A DNA stretch of 33,636 bases from Chromera velia (lineage: Eukaryota; Sar; Chromeraceae). The position numbers and the translations under genes are program-made. Where the stretch lies: assembly GCA_018398765.1 (NCBI GenBank), contig JAHBMJ010000600.1:1-33636 (forward strand), given 5' to 3'. Of the stretch, positions 11,290 through 22,053 are shown in pieces. The notes under the pieces are model-generated. The model saw only the letters and a list, made by a program, of their open reading frames with translations. It was not told the origin of the DNA and did no database searches. Positions within the stretch are counted from its first letter, which is position 1, and the number at the start of each line of letters is the position of its first letter.

Positions 11290-12055
11290 AAGTGCCTGAC
11301 TGACTAACTGACTGACCGGCTGACTGACTGACTAACTGACTGACTGTTTGGCCTGTGTGCGTGCCTTGGTGTCTTCCTCAGTGCAAACATTTCTGTGTAC
11401 CCCCTCCGACAGGGGCAAGACACACCACTGTCGTCAAGTTGAACATGGGGGGGTACAGACACGCATACACGCACATGCATACTGACTGTCAGACTGACTG
11501 ACTGACTGACTCCCTGGCTGATTGACTGACTGCCTGCCTCCCTGACTGCATGCCTGCGAGACTGCCTGAATGCTTGCCTAACTAGACTGCCTGACTGCCT
11601 GACTGTCTGACTGCCTGACTGCCTGACTGTTTGCTTGCGTCTGCTTGGCTGACTGCCTGAGTCGGGTGACTGCTTGCCTGCCTGACTGTCGGACTGCCGG
11701 ACTGCCTGCTTGGCTGATTGCCTGACTGCTTGCCTGCCTGACTGCGGGACCGCCGGACTGCCTGACTGCCTGTGACTGCTTGTGACTGCCTGACTCTGCC
11801 TGACTCTGCCTGACTCTGCCTGACTGCCGGAAGTCAGTTGATTGACTGATGGGCTGATTCCCTGACTGCCTGTCTGTCTTCCTGCATGACACTGCTTGAC
11901 TCAGTCTGAACGCCTCGGAGTCCCTGCTTCACTGCACGCCTGCCTGCCTGCCTGCCTGCTTGGCTGACTGCCTGACTGCACGCCTGCCTGCTTCACTGTA
12001 AAACTGACTGCCTGCTTGGCTGACTGGCTGACTCGCTGACTGCACGCCTGCCCTA
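11290..12055. repeat. (CTGACTGC)n / (GACT)n low-complexity array
   Basis: About 0.75 kb of imperfect CTGACTGACTGC and CTGCCTGACTGC units, denser after 11480 and again at 11940-12050. The array keeps long frames open on the minus strand (Gln/Ala/Val/Arg/Ser repeats), but these follow from the repeat. The plain interval 11345-11465 interrupts it. Confidence 0.8.
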
Positions 12056-12496
12056 CCTGGTGCAACTGCACATGTAAGAAACGCCTGACCTTTGTCGCCT
12101 GGTTGAAGTGCTGAAGAGAAGACCGGAACTCCAGACGAGAGACGAACACCCTCAACTGAGAGGTGTGGCTAAGCCAGGGCGAGTCGACGAGAGACGAAGA
12201 CGGTTCACAGGAGCGGGTGGGTGGGTCCATAGTGCCTGAAGCGAGAGACGAGGACAAATGTTGGAAGGTGGGTATGGGGTCCGAGGGACGACGGTCGGTG
12301 GTGGCTGGGTGGGCCCCTTTTGGGGCCGCGTTGCATGCTGTAGCAATATATAGGGCCTGCGCAGAGATGAGTGCCTTAGCAATTGTATGTGAATTTTGTC
12401 ATATTTTTCCATACATGTGACCGGACTCCCTGGCTTTCGCGCGAACTGACTAGCCATTATAATTTTTTATGTCTCAATGTACGTATATATATATTC

Positions 12497-12531
<35 letters not shown>

Positions 12532-12886
12532 CGCGTACGAACGTATAAATCTAGCTGCAGCTAGTGTTGTTCGATCGTACACAAGTTGACAGTCCTCTGA
12601 ATGGGCTTCACAATCCTACCGTGAACAGCTCGAACTCCCAGCTGTGAACAAGTCCTGCATGTGCCCATTCGGTCACTCGTTCGGTCGACGCACTGCAAGT
12701 TTTTCTGCACTGACGCTGGCCCTGTTCTCCTTCCTCTGTTTTCAGACTGAGAAAGACAAATGCCTTTCGTCGGCAGACTGAAGGCTGCTCGGACTGAAGG
12801 ACACATCCGCCGTACCCTTTGCCAGTGTTCCGCCGGCCTGTTCTTCTGCTTGTCTGCCTTTTGCTTCCGTTCGCTTGTCTTCCCAG
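12056..12886. other. Upstream region of the zinc-finger gene with an AT microsatellite
   Basis: No gene is assigned. A (TA)n microsatellite occupies about 12484-12531. A pyrimidine-rich run ends in TCTTCCCAG at 12878-12886, a good splice acceptor, so the zinc-finger gene may have an upstream, possibly untranslated, exon somewhere in this stretch. Confidence 0.4.
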
Positions 12887-12920
12887 CAGAAGCAAGCCGT
12901 TGGTGACCCCTCGATCGAAG

Positions 12921-13383
12921 ATGCTCTTCTGCCCCTCCCTGGGGAGCCAAGGCCACCCGAAAACTTGCATTCCATGCAAGAACGGGGATTATTGCTTATT
13001 TGGAGCAACGTGTAGATTCTGTCACCTCCCTCATCACGCCAAGGAAGAGGAAGAGGAGGTCGCCGACTGGACTCCACTTGCGGTGGGCTTCAGAGGGCTG
13101 CTTGACAGCCAAGTCCCACGAACATACCCCAAAAACACGCAGGCAATGATAGAATCCATGGAGAAGGCACGGGACGGGGGCTCTGCAGACTTTTCACAGC
13201 TGTTCGTCGCTGCAGCGTGCAGGATGGAAATGGAAAATCAAAAACACTTGTGGGCAGTACGTGACTTTCTTAGGAGACTGTCCAACGAAAAAAACAGACC
13301 ACCAGAGTCAGTCACTTTGAATCACACCCTTCAACACGTGCGAAGGGAGTGAGGGCTTCTCGAGAGGGAAGCTAATAGTAGTA

Positions 13384-13418
<35 letters not shown>

Positions 13419-13512
13419 GTCTGCAAGGTCTGCTGGGTCTGTCTGTCTGTCTGTCTGTCTGTCTGCTAGGTCTGTCTGTCTGTCTCTCTGTTTGTCTCTC
13501 TTGCTGTCTGCC

Positions 13513-13549
<37 letters not shown>

Positions 13550-15047
13550 GTCTCTCTGTCTCTCTGTCTGTCCGCATGCATGATGGTCCTGTGCGCATGA
13601 ACAGAAACATGTGTGGATTAGTTCTGCATATATGTGTTTGCATGTTTTTAGTCCGTCCCACGCAGGTACACTCTATGTTTTGCTTTCCGCTTTCTCGTCT
13701 CTGACCGGCTGCAGGCAGCGGGTTCTAATCGAGCAGACAACTGACGAGGATAGAATGGTTTGCAAGCATTACATGCCGCACAGGCGTTTTGGTCTGACTG
13801 CGGGAGACAATGACGATAGAATCGCCCTGGCGGGTCGTGCCTCGAAACACCTACAAGTTCCTCCGCTACCAAAAAGGGCTCCGCTGCTCGAGACCATCTG
13901 CCTCTCGCTCGACCGAGATGTGGCTGACAAGGCTGAGGAGTACGGGCTACGAAAACAGACAATTGCAGACCTCATCGCAGGAAAATTCCTGCTACCAATC
14001 CAGCCTCTGTGTAAGGTACGTTCTCTCTCTGTCTCCCCCTCCCTCCCTCCTTCCTGCCCCCCACAGCTCCCCACCCTTCACGCCCTCTAGTCTCCTGCCT
14101 CTGCTTCCCTCACTCCTTCTCTCTGCTCGTGCTAGCTCGTGCTTGCCCTCCTTCATTCCGTCCCTTGCTCTGCCCCAGCTCCCAAGCATGATTCTCCCCC
14201 TTTTTTGCTCGCTTCTTTGCTCGCTTCTTTGCTCTGTAGTCTCTTTGGCGTGTCCTGCGTGGTTCTTGGACCACAAAGAAAAGAAGAAAAAAGAGAGAAA
14301 GAGAGAAATGTCAGTGAATGAAAAGTTTCTTTGCATGCATGCAGGGAGGAGTTCGACCGAAACATCTTGAAGACAAAGACTCCAGTGCCGATGCCCACAC
14401 AAACGAAAATCTGGCAGGATGGAAAACAGAAAGGCGTCGCATAGCGCGAGACAAGGCCGAGGTCAGTGTACGTTGCACGGGTTCTAGATCGTGAAGCTTG
14501 ACTTTGTGTTGGTGTGGGCGTCAGCAGAAGCTCACATGCTTTTACCACTCCGACCTGAAAAAATGTAAAGGTTGTACAATCTCATACAAAACTCTGAATC
14601 TCTTCCTAGCTCATCAATGGCTTATGATCACACTCCACTCCTTTTCCCAGAAGACACTAACGAACTGAAGCTTTCATCTCGTACAAGTTCGCTGTGGTTT
14701 CTGCATCGATGACACTACTATGTTCTCCCTTCTTTTCTCTCTGCACTCCCTCAGGCCTTTCCTGGTGAGGTCTGGGTCGAGCGACTGGCTGACTTGGAGA
14801 GGGAAACGCCAAACGAAAAACACTCATGGTGGGTGGGTGGTTCGGTGGGTTGAGGAGGGTTTGGAGGAGTGTCCAGAGCTGCAAGGAATGAAGAGCGAGG
14901 GGGCGAGCTCCCACTCTCTTCTTTTTGTGGCCGCTTTCTTTTCTCATTCATTCGTTCCCAGCCTTCTTCGGTACGCTCATTCGCTTTTCTGTCCTGCCCC
15001 TCCCGCTCTCCTCTCTCTCTCTGCCTCTGTCTCCCTCTCTCTCTGAG

Positions 15048-15080
<33 letters not shown>

Positions 15081-17369
15081 GTGCATGCAGCTACCGCATT
15101 GTATTTTCCTTTCCAGTTCTGTTTCCAGCCTTCCTCCTTTCTCTTTTCTCTTTCCTCTCTCTCTCTCTCTCTCGACCGTGTGTGTCTGTGTGTGTCTGCA
15201 GGCGGAGGAAAAGAGAGGTCGAGAATCCCTCAGTCGAGCAGGAGGGTCTCCAGTCCACGGGCTCTGGGGAACGATCTGGAAGAGCACTTCTGAATCACAC
15301 GGTGAGCAGTTTCACTCAAATCCTTGACTTTGAACTATTTTGTGATGAACGCTGTCGATGATTGCTTGCAGGATTTCGGCTGTTGCGGGACCGACTCAGG
15401 CTGAGGGTCTGTATGGGTGTCATCGAGTCTGCTGTCGGAGAAGCAGATCAACCTTTGGGCATGCTTTGTTTCCCGTCCTTTGTTTTTCAACGTAGATGAG
15501 CTAGAGTGAAGCCTTCTCTCTGCCCTCTCCTTTCCTCTCTCTGTGTGACATCCTCTCCTCACCCCTCTTTCTCTGCCTTCGCCTCCTCTTTCCTTTCTCT
15601 CTTTCTGCCCTCCTTCTCTTCTCTCCTTTCCCCCCCCCTCTCCTCTCTTTCTTCTTTCTGTCCTCCTTCTCTTCTCTCCTTGTTGGGCTTTTCCTCCTCT
15701 CCTCTCGTCTCTCTCTGCCCTCATCCTCCTCTCTCCTTTCTCTCTCCCCGCTTCTCCTCTCTCTCTCTCTCCCTCCCTCCCTTCTCCCCCCTTTCTCTCT
15801 GCCTCCCCTCTCCTTTGTGCTCGGAGACTCTAGCTCTCTGTCCCCAACGTGTTGTTGGACGTCAATGAACGATGAAGCTAGTTAGTGAGGAGAAAGACTT
15901 CGTACGTTAGCAAGTGGGTGATTGAGGAAGTTGATCAGTTCGTCTCATGCACAAGAATGGCTTATATGATCACACATCACTCCTTTTCCCAGAAGACACT
16001 AACGAACTGAAGCTTTCATCTCGTACAAGTTCGCTGTGGCCTAGAGGGCCCGCTGCTTGGAGGTGCACTTCAGCGAACCACACACTGCATTGCGTGTAGT
16101 CTGCAGGCAACAAACTTGGACTTGATTCATTGGCCCGCACGCACAGTGAATGGTAGAGCGAAGTGGCCTTCGTCACCGCTCAACTTGAAGAAGAAAAGCA
16201 GATCCATGGTAAGTCGATCATTGCACGACTGCACGACCGCAGTGACTTCTCCTCACTTGCTACACGTCGTGCAGGTCTCAGAAAGCAGCTCGTCGTCGGG
16301 GAAGAGCTCGTTGGACGGGGCGCCGGTGCTGATGAAGGTTGGCGCGGGGATTGCATTGCATCGTCTGAGCTCTTGTCCCCTTTTATGAACTATTTCTTGA
16401 TTAATCGGAGGTGTCATTGTGTTCTCTCTCCCTCCATGTTTCGTGTCCACTTTCGTCGCTTTTTGCTTTCATCGCTTTGTGTCTCGATCTCTATCTTTGT
16501 ATCCCCAGCTATCTGTCAATCGCTCTATCTTCAATCCGATTCGCCTCTCAATCTACCTGTCAGTGCGGTTATTTACAGGCTGAATACCGGTCCACGTTCC
16601 AGGAGCCAGGCAGATGCGCTTGCGCCTGGCCCAGTTGAGTAATCTCTCTTCGGCTTTGACTGTGGTCGCTCTGTCATCCGATCTCTAGGCAGGCGCGTGC
16701 ATGTTTGTGACAGTATGCACGTGCGCGTTCGCACGGGACACTGGATGAGTGATTTGCTGTGTGTCCAGAAATAGAAAAACCTCTAGACTCCGTGTTGCAC
16801 GATCGGTTTGTGTCTCTACCGGCATGCATGAACGCCTTCATTAGATGCGTGGATGCGTAAAGAATTTTGTGAATCATTGTTTTCTGCAGGTCACCTGGAA
16901 GCCCCCCGGTAATCGCAAGCTGGAATCGGACAGCAAAGAAAGCAACGGGGCAGAAGCCCTGTTGAAAGAGAGGCTTGAAGGTCTAGCAGAGCTGTTGTGG
17001 TGCAAGCGGCACCAGAGAACGACGAGTTCCCCCTTTGTGCGGGCTCTGGTCCGCCCAACAGACGGGTCTGCGTTTGACGATCTTGTGAGGACAGGTTTTG
17101 TCTCTTCTGGCGTTGCTTACAAGGTGACCTTGAACGTGCAGCCTGACGCAGCTAAGCCTTCAACCTCTACTGCACCATCGGCTTCTGCTTCTTCTTCATC
17201 ATCTGCGTCTTCGTCTTCTTCCTCTTCTTCTTCTTCTTCCAAACGATCGCACCGGTGTATCTTGAAGACTGCAGCAGAGATGGCAGAAGAAGAAAAAGAG
17301 AGAAACGAGCAGATGGACAAACTCAAGGAAGAATTGCGCAAGACATGGAGAAAGAACTTGAAACCCTAG
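12921..17369 (+). CDS. CCCH zinc-finger protein, eight-exon model
   Basis: Exons: 12921-13348, 13715-14015, 14345-14461, 14755-14828, 15202-15301, 16107-16208, 16275-16337, 16890-17369 (stop TAG 17367). All introns are GT-AG and every phase agrees, giving 554 residues. Near the N-terminus C16-x8-C25-x5-C31-x3-H35 forms a CCCH finger within LGSQGHPKTCIPC and CRFCH. This SxGHPxxCxPC...CxFCH style is common in alveolate proteins of probable RNA-binding function; that role is inferred. An acidic run follows (EEEEEV). The last exon has a poly-Ser tract (about 17185-17240) and a charged C-terminal helix rich in Glu and Lys. The central part is unrecognised. The start is the first in-frame ATG before the finger, but an acceptor at 12885-12886 suggests an upstream exon. 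Exon 6 is the weakest: another frame there is also nearly open. The ubiquitin protease gene begins only about 110 bases beyond the stop. Confidence 0.7.
13379..13570. repeat. (CTGT)n microsatellite in intron 1 of the zinc-finger gene
   Basis: Tandem CTGT units with CTCT variants, in three blocks separated by short GCAAGGTCTG-like interruptions. It lies wholly between exon 1 and exon 2. Confidence 0.9.
14616..14697 (+). repeat. Intronic repeat, copy 1
   Basis: An 82-base segment in intron 3 of the zinc-finger gene. It recurs at 15956-16039 in intron 5. The last 60 or so bases (from CACTCCTTTTCCCAG to GTTCGCTGTGG) are identical; the first part differs by small indels. Confidence 0.9.
15302..15955 (+). 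other. Large CT-rich intron part of the zinc-finger gene
   Basis: This is intron 5 up to the repeat copy. It is strongly pyrimidine-rich on the sense strand (15505-15835). A possible small exon after CTTGCAG at 15365-15371 was considered and not used. Confidence 0.55.
15956..16039 (+). repeat. Intronic repeat, copy 2
   Basis: The second copy of the 14616-14697 segment, in intron 5 of the same gene and in the same orientation. It contains TTTTCCCAG, which looks like a splice acceptor. The sequence after it is open in one frame (DTNELKLSSRTSSLW), so it might be a relic of a duplicated exon with its acceptor. Confidence 0.9.
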
Positions 17370-17478
17370 CATTTCAAACACAACGTGTGTGGTAGATGGC
17401 AATCACGGAGTCTGTTCAAAATTTTCTGTTTTCTTTTGTCTTATGTTCTCGTTTTCTGTGTTTTTGTATGCTTCGGGT

Positions 17479-19657
17479 ATGGCTGGACACGAAACAGACC
17501 CTGACATGTTCCGCGGCTTGATTACCCATTCAGAGGACTTCCCTTTTCCTCGAGCAATCCACCTTGGGCCAGAGCTTGCTGGCGCAACACGCGAGCTTCT
17601 CAGCACCTTTTTTGAAGACAAGCTCTACGACGCGACAGTCGCTTTCCTTGAGCTTCAACAGGCGATCGCAAATCTATGGTCTCGGCTGGCTGACTGCAAG
17701 GCCGGGACTGCTGATGGTAGAAAACGTTCTGTGCAAGCAGCTGCCGCAAAAGCATCGAAAAGAGGACATCTCAGCACCCTTCGTACAGATGAAAAGGAGT
17801 ACTCAGCGCTGTTCGGAGGGAACGCAACTGGGGCTCCTTTTTCTGAAAATTGGGAAACTGCAAAGAGCGGTCAAGCCACAAAACACTACGCCCTTGCCCG
17901 AGAGTTTCTTCAGCGTATTCTTCCCTATTTGGCAGCTGCGCATTTGCGCGAATCCAGAGGCCTTGATCACGTGAGTCCTACTGGAACAGCGTTTTGTGAT
18001 TGACACAGATTGCCCACAAGCCTTCAGGATTGTTTCCCTGTGTTGGCCTGCGTCTTGTTGCAGAAAAGCGACCAGCTTGATGCGCACGTGTTGGAGGAGG
18101 CTGTTGAAGTGCTGAAAAGGATTCTTCATCTCGAGGTCAGTCCTTTCGAAGCAAGCTGGTTTCTGAGGACCAAACGAGCTTTCAAAATCCTTCAGAATTG
18201 CCGGTTTTTTATCCGCAGGAAACGCAGAAGCAAACAGATGTTTCGGGGCAATGCCATGCCGAGGATAAGAAGGGCAGACAAAAAGGAGCAAAGCCGGGCA
18301 GCGAGTCGCAGATCCGACTGATCAGCACAGAGAATGCGGGGAACACGTGCTACCTCGGTTCTTGTTTACAGATGGTGCTGCCCCCGTTGCCTGTCGCAAC
18401 ACATCTGCGAAATGCTTCGGCTCGGGGGCTTCCCTCGGGTGCGAACAAAGACGCTTTCAAGTTGTACAGGGACATTCTGTATGCCTACACGAACGGGATC
18501 CAGAAGAACATCGGAATGAAGAGGGTGAACAGGATGAGAGAGCTGCTCGGATTCGCAGAAGGTGCACAGCAAGATGCGCACAAGTGCTACGTCCAACTCA
18601 CTCTTGCTCTTGGAGTGGGAGAAGGGACAGGCAAGCTTGTCCACATCACGAATTGGAAGACCACAGACGGTCCCTCGCAGTTCGGCACTGAAGTCATTGT
18701 CGACCCTTTCCTTCAATTTGGGGTTTCAGCCAAGACAGGAAAGGCCGTCAAGCTCACGACCCTCATCAAAGAGCACCAGTTCCCGCTGATCAAGAAAAGG
18801 CCGGGTTTTCTGACGAAGGAAGACAAGGGTCACGAATACAAGGAGACAATCGATGTCGAGACCGGAACTGTCACCAAGGTCAGCTAGGTTCCGGCCTGTC
18901 TTCCTATCTGTCTGTCTACCTCAAATCAAGGCCAGGCAGGCACATTGGCTTCAACTCACCCTCCCATGTTCTTCTGGTGTATTCGCATGAACCTGCAGTA
19001 CTACGGCCAAGCGGAATCTCAGTCTTCTCTGCTCGTCTTCCCAGAGCATTTTGTGACCTTCATCAAGAGGGCAACCGGGGTTCCCGTGCAAGGGCAGGGC
19101 CGTGTCCTGTTTGATGACCATTTAGACCTTTCTCAATTCCAGTCAGCCGCCTCTCCCCTTTGAGCCAGCGTGCCAGTGGGCCAGGCTGAGATGCGAAAAC
19201 ATTTGTCAAATTGATTTTTGCAGCCTTGATGGGGACTCGGCTTTGCAAGCCGCGGCAAAGACAGAGGATCCCAGAAGGAGCGAGAGAGAGATTCGTGATG
19301 CTCTCGTCACTGGGTGCGGGACATCTTCTTTCGACCTTGTCGGGGCAGTCCTCTACTTTGGTCAGGCAACTCTCTCAAGCCACTTTCTCGAGCTCTCACC
19401 ATAGTTACAAGGCCTTGATTCATCACCCTGTGTCGCCCTGTATCTTTTTTTCGCATGTCTTTGTGAATCAGGTGACGTCGGCGTAAACTCTGGGCACTAC
19501 ATGGCTATTTAATAAAAAACTGAGCGAATCGGAGTGGGTCCTTTTCAATGATGTAAAAGAGCCAAAGCGAATGTCCAGGTCTTCTCCAGAGTTCAGGGAC
19601 CTTGCTTTGGATAAGACCGCTTACATTCTCTTCTTTAAGAGAAGCAAGGGCGCGTAA
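17479..19657 (+). CDS. Ubiquitin-specific protease (USP family C19), six exons, frameshifted near the end
   Basis: A thiol deubiquitinase that removes ubiquitin from proteins. Exons: 17479-17970, 18064-18135, 18219-18878, 18936-19141, 19224-19360, 19472-19512 as read; all phases agree. The Cys box is NAGNTCYLGSCLQ with the catalytic Cys at residue 232, followed by AQQDAHKCY (usual QQDAHEF). Later come PEHFVTFIKR and VLFDDHLDLSQF (usual PxxLxIxLKRF and LDLSxY), then FDLVGAVLYFG and the His box NSGHYMAI with His531. Directly after GHYMAI the frame meets TAA 19510-19512, giving 535 residues. Dropping one T at about 19508-19510 continues with LSESEWVLFNDV, holding the third catalytic Asp/Asn position, and ends TAYILFFKR at TAA 19655. 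Either the gene has just lost its last strand or the base is an assembly error. The N-terminal 180 residues are unrecognised. Start: ATG 17479; an in-frame ATG lies slightly upstream. Confidence 0.85.
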
Positions 19658-19942
19658 AAGGAAACAGGCCGGGGAAGCGTTGCTCGATTTCGCTCGCATA
19701 ACTAAAATTAATTTAAGTAATCACGTTATACGGTGATACATCATAATAACACAGTATCTTAGTCTATCAGACTCTATCTACCGTTGTGTATATGTGTAAG
19801 TTACAGTGTAACTTTAAAAACAACTTATAAAATTTGATATATATAATATATTGAATTAGTACATATATGTTACTATCAATGTTTACTACTACATTGTTTA
19901 GAAGTTATAGCATGCAAAGCCCAGACAGATTGTTGTTTGTTA
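19658..19942. other. AT-rich spacer downstream of the protease gene
   Basis: No gene is seen. The base composition changes sharply to AT-rich after about 19690, as in the 4.3-10 kb region. Confidence 0.5.
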
Positions 19943-20063
19943 GCGGCCTGGGAAACCAGGTGGGCCACGGGGTGTGGTCTGAGCCTCAGCGATGAGGTAC
20001 ATCCCCCTGTCATTTGCGGGCGAGACCTCTATAAGACAAAACGGCGACAGTGCTCTAGGGCAC
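19943..20063 (+). ncRNA. Compact cluster of perfect hairpins, possible structured RNA or repeat element
   Basis: A GC-rich island in AT-rich DNA. Hairpin 1: CCTGG-GAAA-CCAGG (19947-19960). Hairpin 2: GGCCAC-GGGGT-GTGGTC (19963-19979, one G-T pair). Hairpin 3: CCTCA-GCGA-TGAGG (19984-19997). A longer-range CTGTC (20007-20011) can pair with GACAG (20046-20050), and a last hairpin is GTGCT-CTAG-GGCAC (20050-20063). Two of the loops are GNRA tetraloops, typical of folded RNA. I do not recognise the family; it may be a SINE or another repeat. Because the stems are palindromic, the strand is uncertain. Confidence 0.3.
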
Positions 20064-20827
20064 CACTAATCACTTACATTTTTTTATGTTTATTGATGTC
20101 ATTATATTTATTTTAAAAATGTTTAGAAAACTGTATATATAATTCTGCACCACTAATTAGTAAGTGGGCTTACTTATATACTTATGAGCTTTTTATAAAA
20201 GAATTTGACGTCTGTTTACGGTATATTTTGAAGCAAATGTTGTTTACATATCCAGCTACTGATTGAATTACTCTAGCTGCACGTCTACGATTGTACGCAT
20301 GACTGTGCCACTATGTGCCACAGGTTCTGGTCCACTTCTGGATACTTAATTTGAATTTCAACGAGCGTGAGAGGCCGGAGCCATGGGATGGTATGTGCGA
20401 TTCAATTCCAAAGCGAGCAATTGTCTGAACAAGGAAACAAAAGAGGACTTTATGTGTCTCGATCCCCCTTCTAGTCCCCCTTGCCTCGCGATGAGACCCT
20501 AGTGGTAGAGGTCAGAGGAGCGGTGCGAGTAAAGAAAGAAAGAGGAGAGAACGAAGAGAAAAGAAAACAGCTAGGAGGAAGGAAGAGCTTTTCCCTCCCG
20601 CTCCGAAAGAGAATCAAAAGGGACCTGCCTTCAAGCCCCCCTCTCTCCCACTCCCGATTGATGAGTCAAGTGAATTAAGTTGAAGGAAGATATTCTTATG
20701 AGTGAGTGAAACTGGTACGTGTGGTCTAGTGAGACTTCGTTGATCTCTCTTTCCCTGTCTGTCTGTCTGTCTGTTTCCGTCAAAGGGACACCCATCGCTC
20801 AGGCAGACAAATCCACAAACACACACA

Positions 20828-20869
<42 letters not shown>

Positions 20870-22053
20870 TTTCCTTCCCCAGAAGATGTACGCGTGCGAT
20901 GGATTCATCAATCAATCATTCGCTTTTCTGCACACCGCCACCAACTCACTGACACAACGCCGATCGAAGTGTCGTTTCGAAGGCTGCATGGATGTATTTA
21001 CAGGTGTCAGGAAGGGCGGTACCCATACATGGACGTGCAAAGAAAGACAGACGGGAAATAATTGATTTCACAGAGAGAGAGAGAATCCGGGAGGGAGGGA
21101 GAGAGGGAGGGAGCACGAATCACTTTTTCCTCTGGCTGGTTGTTTTGTCTCTTGATTGACTCCCTCCCTTCTTGTCCCTCCCTCCCTCACCCCGCCGTCG
21201 GGCAGGCAGGCAGGCAGCCAGGCAGGCAGACACGAAGCTTAGACAGAAACTCACCAAAGCCGAAACAGTCAGGGAGAAGTCAACAAACATGCCAAGAGAA
21301 AGAAAGACTGATCCCCTGAAAAACCGAAGAAGGCACACACGCATACGCGCGCACGCACTCCGTTACTCACCCAAACAAAAAAAAAAGGTTGAGAGATGAA
21401 GGGTGGAAAGCGCTGAGTTGAAGAGAAGAGGGGGCTCGAGTGACTGAGTGAGTGAATGAGTGAGTGAGTGAATGGATGAGTGGCCCGGGCAGACGTACGT
21501 ACACCCTTTCCCTCCTGGCTTCCCCCATGTCCTTCTTCTTTTTACGGGACCGGCCTGCGTCCCCACGTCTTTTCTTTCAGTTCCTACGTCATGTGTCCTC
21601 TTCTCCTTCCCTCTGTTCTCTATCCACGCCTTCCTTCCTTCCTTCCTTCCTTCCTTTCCTTCTCTATTCTGTCCGCTTCCCTTCTCTTGTTGTCTCGGAC
21701 GAAGTCTATAAGAGCGAGTGTAGCGTGGAAATTGTAGAGACACACAAACAGACAGGCAGGCAGGCAGACAGACAGACAGACAGAAAGAAAGAGACAAAAC
21801 ATACAAACACACGTGGACGCACACAGACGCACACGTACAGAGAGAGAGAGAGAGAGAGAGAGGAAGGGAGGGAAGCCAGAACGGGGGGGGGAGGGAGAGG
21901 GAGAAGGGCGCTGAGTTCTTGTTAACAAGAACGTCATCACCTCATTTGTCCTCTCTCCTCTCCTCTCTTCTCCCTTCTTCCCATTCACAGACAGGCAGAC
22001 AGGCAGCGTCTTTTCATCCGCACGTCCTCCTTCTCCTTCCTGGTCGTCCCCGG
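20064..22053. other. Repeat-rich spacer between convergent genes
   Basis: Simple repeats only: (CA)n then (GA)n at 20817-20868, (GAGT)n at 21440-21480, (CCTT)n at 21628-21660, (CAGA)n at 21750-21790, (GA)n at 21840-21862. The long frames crossing this zone are repeat-driven. It separates the protease gene (plus) from the end of the Cdc6 gene (minus). Confidence 0.6.

Noticed and set aside
11290-12055. Possible CRISPR-like array
   Set aside because: Units are contiguous low-complexity repeats with no spacers, and the genome is eukaryotic.
11578-12257. Gln/Ala/Val/Arg/Ser-repeat protein on minus
   Set aside because: The frame exists only because the CTGACTGC repeat lacks stops; no start context, splice sites or domain.
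15372-15404. Extra exon of the zinc-finger gene after CTTGCAG
   Set aside because: It meets TGA after 10 codons in the required phase and has no good donor; skipping it keeps all phases consistent.
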